From: an uncultured Ignavibacteria bacterium
GTDB lineage: Bacteria; Bacteroidota; Ignavibacteria; Tepidaquicellales; Tepidaquicellaceae
Assembly (NCBI GenBank): GCA_937974175.1
Contig: CALJIG010000036.1
Location: 44,083 to 108,082, forward strand
Direction of reading: 5' to 3'
Length of the DNA stretch: 64,000 bases
This document shows, in pieces, positions 53,531-61,460 of the stretch. Each line of letters starts with the position of its first letter. The stretch's first letter is position 1. The position numbers and the translations under genes were made by a program. The notes beneath the pieces were generated by a model that had not been told where the DNA came from, did not search any database, and saw only the letters and a program-made list of their open reading frames with translations.

Positions 53531-54532
53531 TTACATTCCGAAATAATAAGACAAACTTGCCACTGCTCTGAATTTGTTAGGTGTCTGCGAGCCGAATAGC
53601 CTGTCATTTATGGGATGCTGATAAGTAAAATTAAGTGAAAAACTCGAGTAATAAACATCAATACCTCCCGTAATAAACAGCACGCTGCCGCCTGAGTTGG
53701 GGTCTTCAACTTCGTTCAGCTTATCATGCTCAGCTGCTTCCAGGTAAATTCCGGCATGAGGAAGCAATCCTGTCTGCCCTGTTTCAACCTGATAAAACAA
53801 AGAAGATGTAACATTTAACCTGTTACCGAATTTGTATTCGTTTTTGTTCTTTGTCGCGATAGAATAAGAGGCATCGGCATTAAATCCAAAATCTTTATAT
53901 TTTGAAAAGTAGCTTGTGCTTACAAGAAAATCGAATGCGCCAGTACCGGGCTGAAAGTGAGGCTCAGTTATGCCGTACTCAAGCTGTTTATTAAAAGCCC
54001 CGGTAGGAACTTTTAATCCTGCTCCAACGTAAACTCTTTGTCTGTATTGAGATTCCTCTTTTAAAGATGGCGGTGTAGCATAGATCTGATATTGAGCAAG
54101 TAAACTTGCATCGCCGAAATCTTTTATCTGCTTCCCGTTTATATCAATGAATTTATATGGAAGGGTTAAAAGAAATCTCAGCTTCGGAGTTGCATTGTAT
54201 TTTGCAAACAGCTCAACCTTTGAATAAATCTCAGTTTCCTCTACACCCGTATGACCTTCATGATCAAGATTAGGATTTACCGGTTCGTTATGAGCAGGGG
54301 AATAAAATTTAAAATATGAGTACCTTACACCTACTGAATTTTGCGCAAAGTTAGGCTCAATGCCAAAGAAACATCCGCAGAGATCGCAGCTGTTTTCCTG
54401 AATATCCCCCAGTGTTCGAATTTTTTTCAACTTGAGGAGAATCTCTTTATCCCTTGTTTCGTCTTTTTCATCTGCTTTCAGGGCAGAAGCAATGAACATT
54501 ATTATCGCCAGTGTTAAAAATAGTTTTTTCAT
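53531..54532 (-). CDS. Predicted outer-membrane beta-barrel with N-terminal cysteine motif
   Basis: This 333-aa protein has a signal peptide (LFLTLAIIMFIASALKA), a CDLCGCFFG motif (Cys49, 52, 54), and a His-rich loop HNEPVNPNLDHEGHTG near residues 80-95. Amphipathic strands to the end finish in a barrel-like VASLSYYFGM (terminal aromatic pair). This looks like an outer-membrane channel or sensor for metal. I do not know a named family. Its place between metal-binding lipoproteins supports the idea (inference). Confidence 0.72.
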   Translation of the reverse strand: MKKLFLTLAIIMFIASALKADEKDETRDKEILLKLKKIRTLGDIQENSCDLCGCFFGIEPNFAQNSVGVRYSYFKFYSPAHNEPVNPNLDHEGHTGVEETEIYSKVELFAKYNATPKLRFLLTLPYKFIDINGKQIKDFGDASLLAQYQIYATPPSLKEESQYRQRVYVGAGLKVPTGAFNKQLEYGITEPHFQPGTGAFDFLVSTSYFSKYKDFGFNADASYSIATKNKNEYKFGNRLNVTSSLFYQVETGQTGLLPHAGIYLEAAEHDKLNEVEDPNSGGSVLFITGGIDVYYSSFSLNFTYQHPINDRLFGSQTPNKFRAVASLSYYFGM

Positions 54533-54550
54533 TCTTTTTTAATATAAAAT

Positions 54551-55384
54551 TTAAAATCCGATGTCAAAATAAGTTGAGTCAGAAAATCCGGTCTTAGTCA
54601 TATACATATTTATTCTCCAATTCCCTGAAGCAGGAAGATTTACCTTACCTGTATAATGTCTTAATTCTCCTGCAGGAACAGGATTTACATTTCCTGTTGA
54701 TGTTAGTCCTGATGAAAGTAAAACAGGCTTTAAAGAAATCGCATACGATGTATCGGTTCTGAAGTTTAGAGTATCCATAGTGCTATTAATGAGAAACTCA
54801 AAATTATTCATTCCTACCACAGGACTTTTGGGATTTATGTATGAAAGATAAATTGTCGGTCCTCCAGGCAGATCTTTCTGCACAAATTTACCCGTGTAAT
54901 CGCTTATGAGAAGTCCGCCGAATGTAGCAGTGCCGTAAGGTTCACCTGTTGCGCCGTGGTTATGTACACCGATTTTTATATTCCAGTGATCAACAGCCTG
55001 TGGCGAAAGAAACACTACAGCAAAAGGAAACAGACCTTTTGAATTTGCTTCCTCAGGTGCGCTTTCAACCGGTCCTCCGAGAGTGTGGTCAGTCAATGCC
55101 GGAATGACATGCGCATCCTTTATTACAGCGCCGGTTAATGAATCGTAAAGTAATGCATACACTTTATTATACCCGGTATGCAGCGGTTCATCCAAGTATA
55201 ATATTACATTTGCTCTTGCTCCTATGGCATCTGCTTTGCCAAGTCTTACTAAACCTGTTGTATCAACTGTAGCAGGAGCTTCCGGACTTGTTACGGTATC
55301 GTCTTTACATCCTTGTAAAAGAATAATTGATGTGAATAAAAAAATAACGGATAAAAAAATAAATTTAGTTTTTTGCTTTTGCAT
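54551..55384 (-). CDS. Lipoprotein with beta-sandwich domains, possible metal binding
   Basis: This 277-aa protein has a lipoprotein signal (FTSIILLQGCKDD, Cys26) and two beta-rich domains with histidines in TDHTLGGPVES and KIGVHNHGATGEPYGTATFGG. The VFLSPQAVDHWNIKIGVHN part and the final GNWRINMYMTKTGFSDSTYF look like the YtkA/FixH-like fold that serves copper proteins. Identity is not certain. It starts 109 bases downstream of the Cys-rich small protein and ends 18 bases before the barrel gene. Confidence 0.68.
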   Translation of the reverse strand: MQKQKTKFIFLSVIFLFTSIILLQGCKDDTVTSPEAPATVDTTGLVRLGKADAIGARANVILYLDEPLHTGYNKVYALLYDSLTGAVIKDAHVIPALTDHTLGGPVESAPEEANSKGLFPFAVVFLSPQAVDHWNIKIGVHNHGATGEPYGTATFGGLLISDYTGKFVQKDLPGGPTIYLSYINPKSPVVGMNNFEFLINSTMDTLNFRTDTSYAISLKPVLLSSGLTSTGNVNPVPAGELRHYTGKVNLPASGNWRINMYMTKTGFSDSTYFDIGF

Positions 55385-55493
55385 AAAATAATTTTGTCTT
55401 TTTTAAGATTTTAAAAAATAGATTAATATCAATTATGAGGTATGAGTTGAACATACTTCACCATTGGTAGTACTTTTCAGGGACGATATTGAT

Positions 55494-55865
55494 TTATGCG
55501 AATTGCGGCGGTTTGCCGGGAAGAGAATAGAATCCTTTGGAAGGATTTAAAGATTTATCTGTAAATTGTATTGAAGTTGAATTGTTTGTTTCAGGTAATG
55601 TAAAATAATTAACCGTGAACTCTGAAAGCTTGAGTTTAATATTTATATTTTCTGCAGGTGCTTTAGTTTCATCACTTTGCTGATCTAATTTTTTATTAAG
55701 GTAGCAGCATGCATTACATTCAGCAATCTTTTTTTCGCATACAGTTGCAGCAAGGTCTGATTGATTCAGCTTAAAGATTCCATAATACAACATTATATAA
55801 TTTGTATTAAGAAAGAAAATTACCAGCATAAAGCAGGTGAATATTTTAGCAAGATTGCTTTTCAC
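55494..55865 (-). CDS. Small cysteine-rich membrane-anchored protein
   Basis: This 123-aa protein has one N-terminal anchor (AKIFTCFMLVIFFLNTNYIMLYYG) followed by VCEKKIAECNACCYLNKKL (Cys43, 50, 53, 54) and a Pro-rich end (GFYSLPGKPPQF). I recall similar small proteins with a C-(x)n-C-x-G-x-C-Y-L-x-K pattern beside copper genes in Bacteroidota, so a metal role is plausible. It is the first gene of the five-gene set. Function is inferred from context only. Confidence 0.65.
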   Translation of the reverse strand: MKSNLAKIFTCFMLVIFFLNTNYIMLYYGIFKLNQSDLAATVCEKKIAECNACCYLNKKLDQQSDETKAPAENINIKLKLSEFTVNYFTLPETNNSTSIQFTDKSLNPSKGFYSLPGKPPQFA

Positions 55866-55915
55866 GGTTCAACAACCTAAGAGTTTTAATTTTTGTTTTC
55901 AATCCAATTGATTCA

Positions 55916-57415
55916 TCACAGATCCGATGTCAGCATCATAGCTCCCAATATTACAGCCGGAGCGCCTTGCCCCGGGAAAACTGTATCGCCTACTAAATAA
56001 AAATCTTCTATTGGAGTTTTAGACGGAATCTGTCTGAAAAAATTGCGCTTAATGGTTGTCGGCATTCCGCCAACGTATCCGTTCTTTCTTTTAGTATAGA
56101 ACTCAAATGTTTTCGGACTTCCGGATAAGACATATTTCCTTTTGCAGTTTACAAAATTCTCGAAATTTTCTTCAAGCAATTTCAAAATTTCGTCAGTCAG
56201 AATTTTTTTCTTTCCTTCATAAATTTCTTCAGAGTAGCTTTTCCATTCTTCGGGATTTGCAATGTGAGTTGAAATTGTAACTGTTCGCCATCCTTCTGGG
56301 GCTTTCAGTTCATCTCCGCTTTTTGAGATAGAAACAAAAACGGAACCCGATGCTGCTATACTGCTTTTGAAATGTATCTGATGGTAAAGTGCACCATAAT
56401 CATTAAAGTTATCTTCAACTCCAAAATATAAAGTGAACGCACCCCATGCCTCAGAGTTCTTATCTGAAATCTTATGAAAATATTTTTTTGAGTTTGCATC
56501 TTTAAATAAGATTTCGTTATTCCATATAGGAATGTTTGAAATAATTTTATTCGCGAAGAGCTCACCTTTATTGGCGATAACTTTATAAGCAGCCCTCTCT
56601 TTAGTTATCTTTTCCACTTTGTGTTTAAATAAAATCTTTCCACCAAGCTCAGTAAATTTATCCTGCATAATTTTAGAGAAGGAATACATTCCTCCGTTAA
56701 TATAATAAGTTTCTGCGGGATAGTTTAGCGCCAGACATGCAGGGAGAAACGGGACTTTATCAGTATACGCCTGCGCAGTTATCATTAACTGCTCATTAAG
56801 AAATTTTTTGAACAACAGGTTATTTTCAAGACTAAATTTCTTAAGAACATCGTCAACGGTTTGTGTAAGATAATAAAGCAGATTTAAATTCTTCGGATTT
56901 TTGGGAAGCGAAAGATAATCAAGTAAATTTGTTGGAGGGAAATTTTTCAAGGATGGTATTAGTTTGTAACTTTTTCTTTCAAGCCTGAAGATTAATTCCC
57001 AGAATTTTTTCATGCCTTCCTCATCACCAAACTTATTAATGCACTCGTTCACCCATGCGTTTTCATCAGCATAGCGGTAAATTTTTTCTTTGTCCTTTAA
57101 TAAATTATGTACAATAATTCCTGTACTTTGCTTGTATAAATTTTTTCTGACTTCGTCTTCTATTCCGGTATCTTTAATAAATTTATATAATGGCTGGTCT
57201 TCGCGAAAGCCGCTTAAAGTAGTTGCGCCGACATCAAAATTAAAATTGCCGGCGGGCTCGGATTTTGAAATTCGTCTGAAGTATGATGCGCATCCTCCGC
57301 TGACTGTGTGAGATTCAAGGATTAAAACTTTCGCTCCTTTCTGCTGCAGAAGAAGTCCGGACGAAAGCCCTCCAAGCCCGGCACCAATAATGATAAAATC
57401 GTAAGTAAGAGACAA
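55916..57415 (-). CDS. Phytoene desaturase/CrtISO-like FAD oxidoreductase
   Basis: This 499-aa protein has the Rossmann FAD motif DFIIIGAGLGGLSSGLLLQQKGAKVLILE (residues 5-33), ending in VSGGCASYFRR, and the C-terminal FAD strand FYLVGDTVFPGQGAPAVILGAMM. This layout fits the CrtI/CrtD/CrtISO group of carotenoid desaturases and isomerases, or the related all-trans retinol saturases. No other carotenoid gene is nearby, so the substrate is uncertain. It is divergent from the secreted protein gene. Confidence 0.88.
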   Translation of the reverse strand: MSLTYDFIIIGAGLGGLSSGLLLQQKGAKVLILESHTVSGGCASYFRRISKSEPAGNFNFDVGATTLSGFREDQPLYKFIKDTGIEDEVRKNLYKQSTGIIVHNLLKDKEKIYRYADENAWVNECINKFGDEEGMKKFWELIFRLERKSYKLIPSLKNFPPTNLLDYLSLPKNPKNLNLLYYLTQTVDDVLKKFSLENNLLFKKFLNEQLMITAQAYTDKVPFLPACLALNYPAETYYINGGMYSFSKIMQDKFTELGGKILFKHKVEKITKERAAYKVIANKGELFANKIISNIPIWNNEILFKDANSKKYFHKISDKNSEAWGAFTLYFGVEDNFNDYGALYHQIHFKSSIAASGSVFVSISKSGDELKAPEGWRTVTISTHIANPEEWKSYSEEIYEGKKKILTDEILKLLEENFENFVNCKRKYVLSGSPKTFEFYTKRKNGYVGGMPTTIKRNFFRQIPSKTPIEDFYLVGDTVFPGQGAPAVILGAMMLTSDL

Positions 57416-57530
57416 AAAATTGATTTAGGGTTAAAAAGGGAACAAAATCAGCGAATAAAAGTTAAAATTGTAAATATTAATTGTAAAAAAATTAAATTAT
57501 TTTAGGTATAATCCAAACAACCAAATTTAT

Positions 57531-58043
57531 ATGAAAAAAATTCTTTTATTATTAGCTGTATTTTTTATTACATCACAAATTTCATTTGCGCAAGATACCC
57601 GCTGGTTTACAGTCGCTTATTCTTATTTTAGCGGACCTGTATCACCTGAATATCAAAAAACTTATACAGTAACTGTAAACCATGATAGAAGCGCCTCAAT
57701 AAGTTTTCATCAGGGGCTGGATAAAATGGCACCGCAGGTTGAATCTTTTACAATCAGCAAAACAAATCAAAAGAAGATAACAAGTCTTATTAAAAAAATT
57801 GGAATACTGGATGGAGAAACTCCTAAAGATTCTGCTGATGGAAAGATTGGCGGTCCGAGTAAAAGCATAACGGTAACCTACGGTAATCCAAATCCGAATC
57901 TTGATCAGCCCGTAAGACAAGTTAAGTTCAGCGAAACAACTTTTTCATCAGATGATGTGAAAAAGCTTTTTGCTCTTATGGAAAAAGTTGTTCCGAAAAA
58001 AGTGATGAAAAAATTTGAAAAGAAAGATAAGACAGATAAATAA
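57531..58043 (+). CDS. Secreted protein of unknown function
   Basis: This 170-aa protein has a signal peptide (ILLLLAVFFITSQISFAQ), a beta-rich region (RWFTVAYSYFSGPVSPEYQKTYTVTVNHDRSASISF), and a C-terminal helix with Lys-rich end. Family not recognised. It ends before a 30-bp perfect palindromic terminator. Confidence 0.68.
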   Translation: MKKILLLLAVFFITSQISFAQDTRWFTVAYSYFSGPVSPEYQKTYTVTVNHDRSASISFHQGLDKMAPQVESFTISKTNQKKITSLIKKIGILDGETPKDSADGKIGGPSKSITVTYGNPNPNLDQPVRQVKFSETTFSSDDVKKLFALMEKVVPKKVMKKFEKKDKTDK

Positions 58044-58070
58044 TTTAACAAAATTATTCAGGATAAAACA

Positions 58071-58104
58071 AAAAAGGCGAAGTAATTACTTCGCCTTTTT
58101 CTTT
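58071..58104. terminator. Perfect-palindrome bidirectional terminator
   Basis: The 30 bases 58071-58100 (AAAAAGGCGAAGTAA then TTACTTCGCCTTTTT) are a perfect palindrome with A and T runs at the ends. It serves both the secreted-protein gene and the convergent CpeT-like gene. Confidence 0.92.
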
Positions 58105-58120
58105 GACATTAGAATTTTAT

Positions 58121-58741
58121 TTAATCCTTTAACTTATTAAATATATATCCGCCATTTGTTGCGCCCCAAATTTGTTCATCTTTTTCACCCCAACCTCTAT
58201 CCCAGCTAACAATTTTATTCCTGTACACTTTAACTTCTGAAGTTGCATATTTTGCTCCGCGCAAATCACTAGGACAATCTTTGCCTTTAGTTGCTCCGAC
58301 ATAGTAACCTTTCTTATTTTTTGTAAGAAACACGGAGCAGCCGTCTCTCGATTTTAGTGAATCAGGTGTTAATCCTGATAGTGCATTATCTTTCTTATAA
58401 TCTCCTGCAAATCTTAACGGATTTTCCATAGTATAAACTGCGCTTTCGAATTTGTTCTTTCCGATTTGTGTTACGTGATAAACTCTCTGCCTGTAGGGTT
58501 TTTGCTGTGCAGTTGAAACTGCCTGCTCAACATAAAGCCATATTCCGTCTGTTCTGTCTTTCCAGATTCTTTTCATTTGTAATCTAATATCAAAATAATT
58601 TGTATCTTTTATGGATTGTTTTTCACTGGAGAACGAACCTTCCATATAGGAAGTAAGTTTCAATAATTCACTCTTTGGTTTTGCAAAGGAATTAATCGAT
58701 ATTGTAAATAAAATTGCTACGAGAAATATTATTTGTTTCAT
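58121..58741 (-). CDS. Secreted CpeT/CpcT family protein
   Basis: This 206-aa protein has a signal peptide (FLVAILFTISINSFA) and the CpeT body: LLKLTSYMEGSFSSEKQSI, IWLYVEQAVSTAQQKPYRQRVYHV, RDGCSVFLTKNKKGYYVGATKGKDCPSDLRGAKYATSEVKVY, SWDRGWGEKDEQIWGATNGGYIFNK. In cyanobacteria CpcT attaches phycocyanobilin. Here no phycobiliprotein or bilin gene is present, so it must have another ligand, perhaps a fatty molecule, in the periplasm. Its start overlaps the purE stop by four bases (ATGA). Confidence 0.9.
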   Translation of the reverse strand: MKQIIFLVAILFTISINSFAKPKSELLKLTSYMEGSFSSEKQSIKDTNYFDIRLQMKRIWKDRTDGIWLYVEQAVSTAQQKPYRQRVYHVTQIGKNKFESAVYTMENPLRFAGDYKKDNALSGLTPDSLKSRDGCSVFLTKNKKGYYVGATKGKDCPSDLRGAKYATSEVKVYRNKIVSWDRGWGEKDEQIWGATNGGYIFNKLKD

Positions 58742-59232
58742 TTTTGTAATTTCTTATTTTTCTTTTTAGATTCTAAATTGATTTTCTTTTTAAACTCTAT
58801 AACTTTATTCAGAATTTTTTTATCTGAAGTTCCGAGAATTTGTACAGCAAGCAAAGCTGCATTCTTTGCATTGTTAATTGCTACAGTTGCAACAGGAACA
58901 CCGTACGGCATTTGAGCAATTGAAAGCAATGAATCCAATCCTTTTAAAGATTTAGTTTCGATAGGAACTCCTATCACAGGAATAGGTGAATATGCCGCTG
59001 ACATACCGGGCAAATGGGCTGCTCCTCCTGCTCCTGCAATTATAACTTTTATTCCTCTCTTATATGCATTCTTTGAATAGCTTGCCATTAAGTCAGGTGT
59101 GCGATGCGCAGAAGTAATTAACATTTCATAAGAAACATTGAATTCATTCAGAATTTCTGCTGCCTGTTTCATTATGGGGAGATCAGAATCTGAACCCATT
59201 ATAATTCCTACAAGTGCTTTGCTTTTTGACAT
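58738..59232 (-). CDS. purE: 5-(carboxyamino)imidazole ribonucleotide mutase (PurE)
   Basis: This 164-aa protein has IIMGSDSDLPIMKQAAEIL, ITSAHRTPDLM, GAGGAAHLPGMSAAYSPIPVIGVPI and DSLLSIAQMPYGVPVATVAI. These are the class I PurE motifs; it moves the carboxylate of N5-CAIR to C4 in purine synthesis. No purK is beside it in the window. It overlaps the CpeT-like gene by four bases. The C-terminal tail is Lys-rich. Confidence 0.95.
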   Translation of the reverse strand: MSKSKALVGIIMGSDSDLPIMKQAAEILNEFNVSYEMLITSAHRTPDLMASYSKNAYKRGIKVIIAGAGGAAHLPGMSAAYSPIPVIGVPIETKSLKGLDSLLSIAQMPYGVPVATVAINNAKNAALLAVQILGTSDKKILNKVIEFKKKINLESKKKNKKLQK

Positions 59233-59259
59233 AAAGAAAATTGAAATTTATTCTTTAAA

Positions 59260-59562
59260 TTATTCTTCCAATGAAGTATCTATAAATCGCGACATCATAG
59301 TTAAAATCTCTTCACCTGATTTTGAATCGACCCATTGGTTATCTTTGTAATTAAAATGAAATCCGCCGTGTCTTGCAGCAAGCCATAACTGTTTTACAGG
59401 TGCCTGCCGGCTCACGATAAGCTTGCTGTCATCCACCAATGTAATTTTCAAAATACCGTCGCCTAATTCTAAATCTATATCTTCGCCATAAGTCTCGCTT
59501 ACATAATCATAAATCCTTTTCATTTCATTTGTTACAAGTGTTGTGTATTCCTGGTCTGTCAT
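59260..59562 (-). CDS. cyaY: Frataxin-like protein CyaY
   Basis: This 100-aa protein has the frataxin fold: an acidic first helix (DQEYTTLVTNEMKRIYDYVSETYGEDIDLELGDGILKITL), then VSRQAPVKQLWLAARHGGFHFNYKDNQWVDSKSGEEIL. The QLWLAA..GGFHF core and acidic ridge are diagnostic. It binds iron and tunes Fe-S cluster assembly. It is encoded next to purE and near yggX. Confidence 0.92.
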   Translation of the reverse strand: MTDQEYTTLVTNEMKRIYDYVSETYGEDIDLELGDGILKITLVDDSKLIVSRQAPVKQLWLAARHGGFHFNYKDNQWVDSKSGEEILTMMSRFIDTSLEE

Positions 59563-59568
59563 AAAAAG

Positions 59569-61095
59569 TTAATTTATTCTTTCGACTGCAATTATAGTTA
59601 AATCGTCTGATTGAATTTTATTTTGTGTAAATTTATTTACATCTGCAACAAGGTCATCGATTATCTGTGTAGTTTTTTTATCTGAATTGGAATTTAAAAA
59701 CTCTTCTATCTTATCTATTCCATATTCATCACGTTTCTCATTCTGTGCTTCATTTACACCATCTGTGTATAAAATGAGTTTATCATTCTTTTTAAAATCT
59801 ATTACTACTTCCTTTGATTCATCTGCATAAATATTATCCGTTGCGCCAAGTGTAATACCATGCTTTTTCAATTTATAAATTTCATTAGATTCACCCGAAA
59901 TTTTATACGGCGGTAAATGTCCAGCATTATATAGAGTGCATTTACTTTCCTTCATGTCTATTACAGCAAAGATTGCCGTAACAAACATTTTTCTGCTTTG
60001 AGTTTTGCGTATTACTCTGTTTAGCTTTGTAAATATTATTTTAGGGTCATTTGTCTCTTCGAGAATCAAATGCATACAGCTTCTTATACCTGAAAGGAGT
60101 AATGCGCTTGCAACTCCGTGACCGGATACATCGCATATAAAAACGCCAATTTTATCTTCAGATAGTTTAAAATAATCGTAATAATCTCCACCGACTTCTG
60201 TAGCAGGAATAGAGATTGCTGAAATTTCAAGATTGTTAATTACTGCAAATCTTTCCGGAAGCATGGAGAGCTGCATTTGCTGGGCATACTCAAGCTCCTT
60301 CCTCATTCTTATGTTATCAAAATTCTTCTTGTACATCACATCGTACTCAGAATAGAATTTCTTCTTTCTTCGGTACTCCACAAATACTGCAAGCCCCATG
60401 AACATTGCAGCCGTTATTGCAGTAGGAACAATATTGTTGAACTCACCGGTTTTTAAAATAAATACATCGACAATAATAGGAGGCAGAAAGAAGATTGCGC
60501 TAATCTGAAAAATTTCATTGCGAGTTAGGCGGAAAACAATAAGCGCAATACAAAAGAAAAAAATGAAAGGTGAAATTTCTGAATCATTATCGTTTTCATT
60601 TGAAGTACCGATTTTTAGAGTAGTGGAACCGTTATTTGAATCAGTTTTTGCTTTAACTAAGTTTTCTTTAAGAGCGGACGAGTCTTGTATTCCCGCTGAA
60701 TCTTTTTTAACAGATTCAGTTGTTTTTTTATTTTTAGCGGATGAGGTTTTCTTTGCGTTAGTTACATTGCCGTTTAATAATCCTATGAAAATCAATATTA
60801 CCACATGTACAATAAAGAAGTAATAAACGTATTTGCGAATGTTCTTAAGATTAAAAATCTTTTTGTAGAGTATTAATGAGCTTACAAGTAAAATAAGATC
60901 TGCCAGGAGAATGGATGCTTTCCAGGTAAAAGCATGACCCTCGGCAAGTGTCACTATAAAAGAGATGGCAAAGAAAAGAATGACACCCCACATAACACCC
61001 TTGAGTATTTTCATATTCGAAGTGTCAAGGGAAAGGAGGTATGATTTTTCCTTGGGTAAAGAGAGATACTTATCTATATCGTATATAGATTCCAA
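59569..61095 (-). CDS. Membrane-bound SpoIIE/PP2C-type serine phosphatase
   Basis: This 508-aa protein has about six membrane helices in the first half, with a 60-residue periplasmic or cytosolic charged loop (AKTDSNNGSTTLKIG). From about residue 265 a helical linker leads to a PPM phosphatase: MQLSMLPERFAVINNLEISAISIPATEVGGDYYDYF, IGVFICDVSGHGVASALLLS, LYTDGVNEAQ, DDLTIIAVER. The Asp residues bind Mn. RsbU-like partners dephosphorylate anti-sigma antagonists. No partner kinase is nearby. Confidence 0.92.
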   Translation of the reverse strand: MESIYDIDKYLSLPKEKSYLLSLDTSNMKILKGVMWGVILFFAISFIVTLAEGHAFTWKASILLADLILLVSSLILYKKIFNLKNIRKYVYYFFIVHVVILIFIGLLNGNVTNAKKTSSAKNKKTTESVKKDSAGIQDSSALKENLVKAKTDSNNGSTTLKIGTSNENDNDSEISPFIFFFCIALIVFRLTRNEIFQISAIFFLPPIIVDVFILKTGEFNNIVPTAITAAMFMGLAVFVEYRRKKKFYSEYDVMYKKNFDNIRMRKELEYAQQMQLSMLPERFAVINNLEISAISIPATEVGGDYYDYFKLSEDKIGVFICDVSGHGVASALLLSGIRSCMHLILEETNDPKIIFTKLNRVIRKTQSRKMFVTAIFAVIDMKESKCTLYNAGHLPPYKISGESNEIYKLKKHGITLGATDNIYADESKEVVIDFKKNDKLILYTDGVNEAQNEKRDEYGIDKIEEFLNSNSDKKTTQIIDDLVADVNKFTQNKIQSDDLTIIAVERIN

Positions 61096-61152
61096 AAGGG
61101 TTTTATTTTGAATACGCCGGGAAGCCCGGCGGTTATCGGGAAAGTATTAAAG

Positions 61153-61437
61153 TTATTTTTCTTCTGTCGGAGGTACATATTCTTCCGGTAGCTGCATGCC
61201 TGCACCGAAAAAATAATCCTGCATCTGGTCTTCGAATATCTTATCCGTTGATGGAGATGATAAATCAAGACGGTATTCGTTTACAACCATTTTAAAATGC
61301 TCTAAAAACATTTTGAAAGCTTCTTTAGAAACACTATCATAGACTTTTTGTCCTGTCTCACCTAATATCGGAGGCTTAGTCAGTCCGGGTAAATCTTTGT
61401 TTAACTTTATACAATGAACAATTCGTTCTTCAGCCAT
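61153..61437 (-). CDS. yggX: Fe(II)-trafficking protein YggX
   Basis: This 94-aa protein has the YggX pattern: VHCIKLNKDLPGL, PPILGETGQKVYDSVSKEAFKMFLEHFKMVVNEYRLDLSSPSTDKIFEDQMQDYFFG. The N-terminal Cys (VHC) is the one tied to oxidative protection in enteric YggX. It is thought to handle iron for Fe-S repair. It is next to the phosphatase and one gene from frataxin. Confidence 0.93.
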   Translation of the reverse strand: MAEERIVHCIKLNKDLPGLTKPPILGETGQKVYDSVSKEAFKMFLEHFKMVVNEYRLDLSSPSTDKIFEDQMQDYFFGAGMQLPEEYVPPTEEK

Positions 61438-61460
61438 TTATTTGAAATAATTTAAAAATT

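Noticed and set aside
55916..57415. A carotenoid gene cluster
   Set aside because: Only one desaturase-like gene is present; no crtB, crtY or crtZ neighbours are seen.
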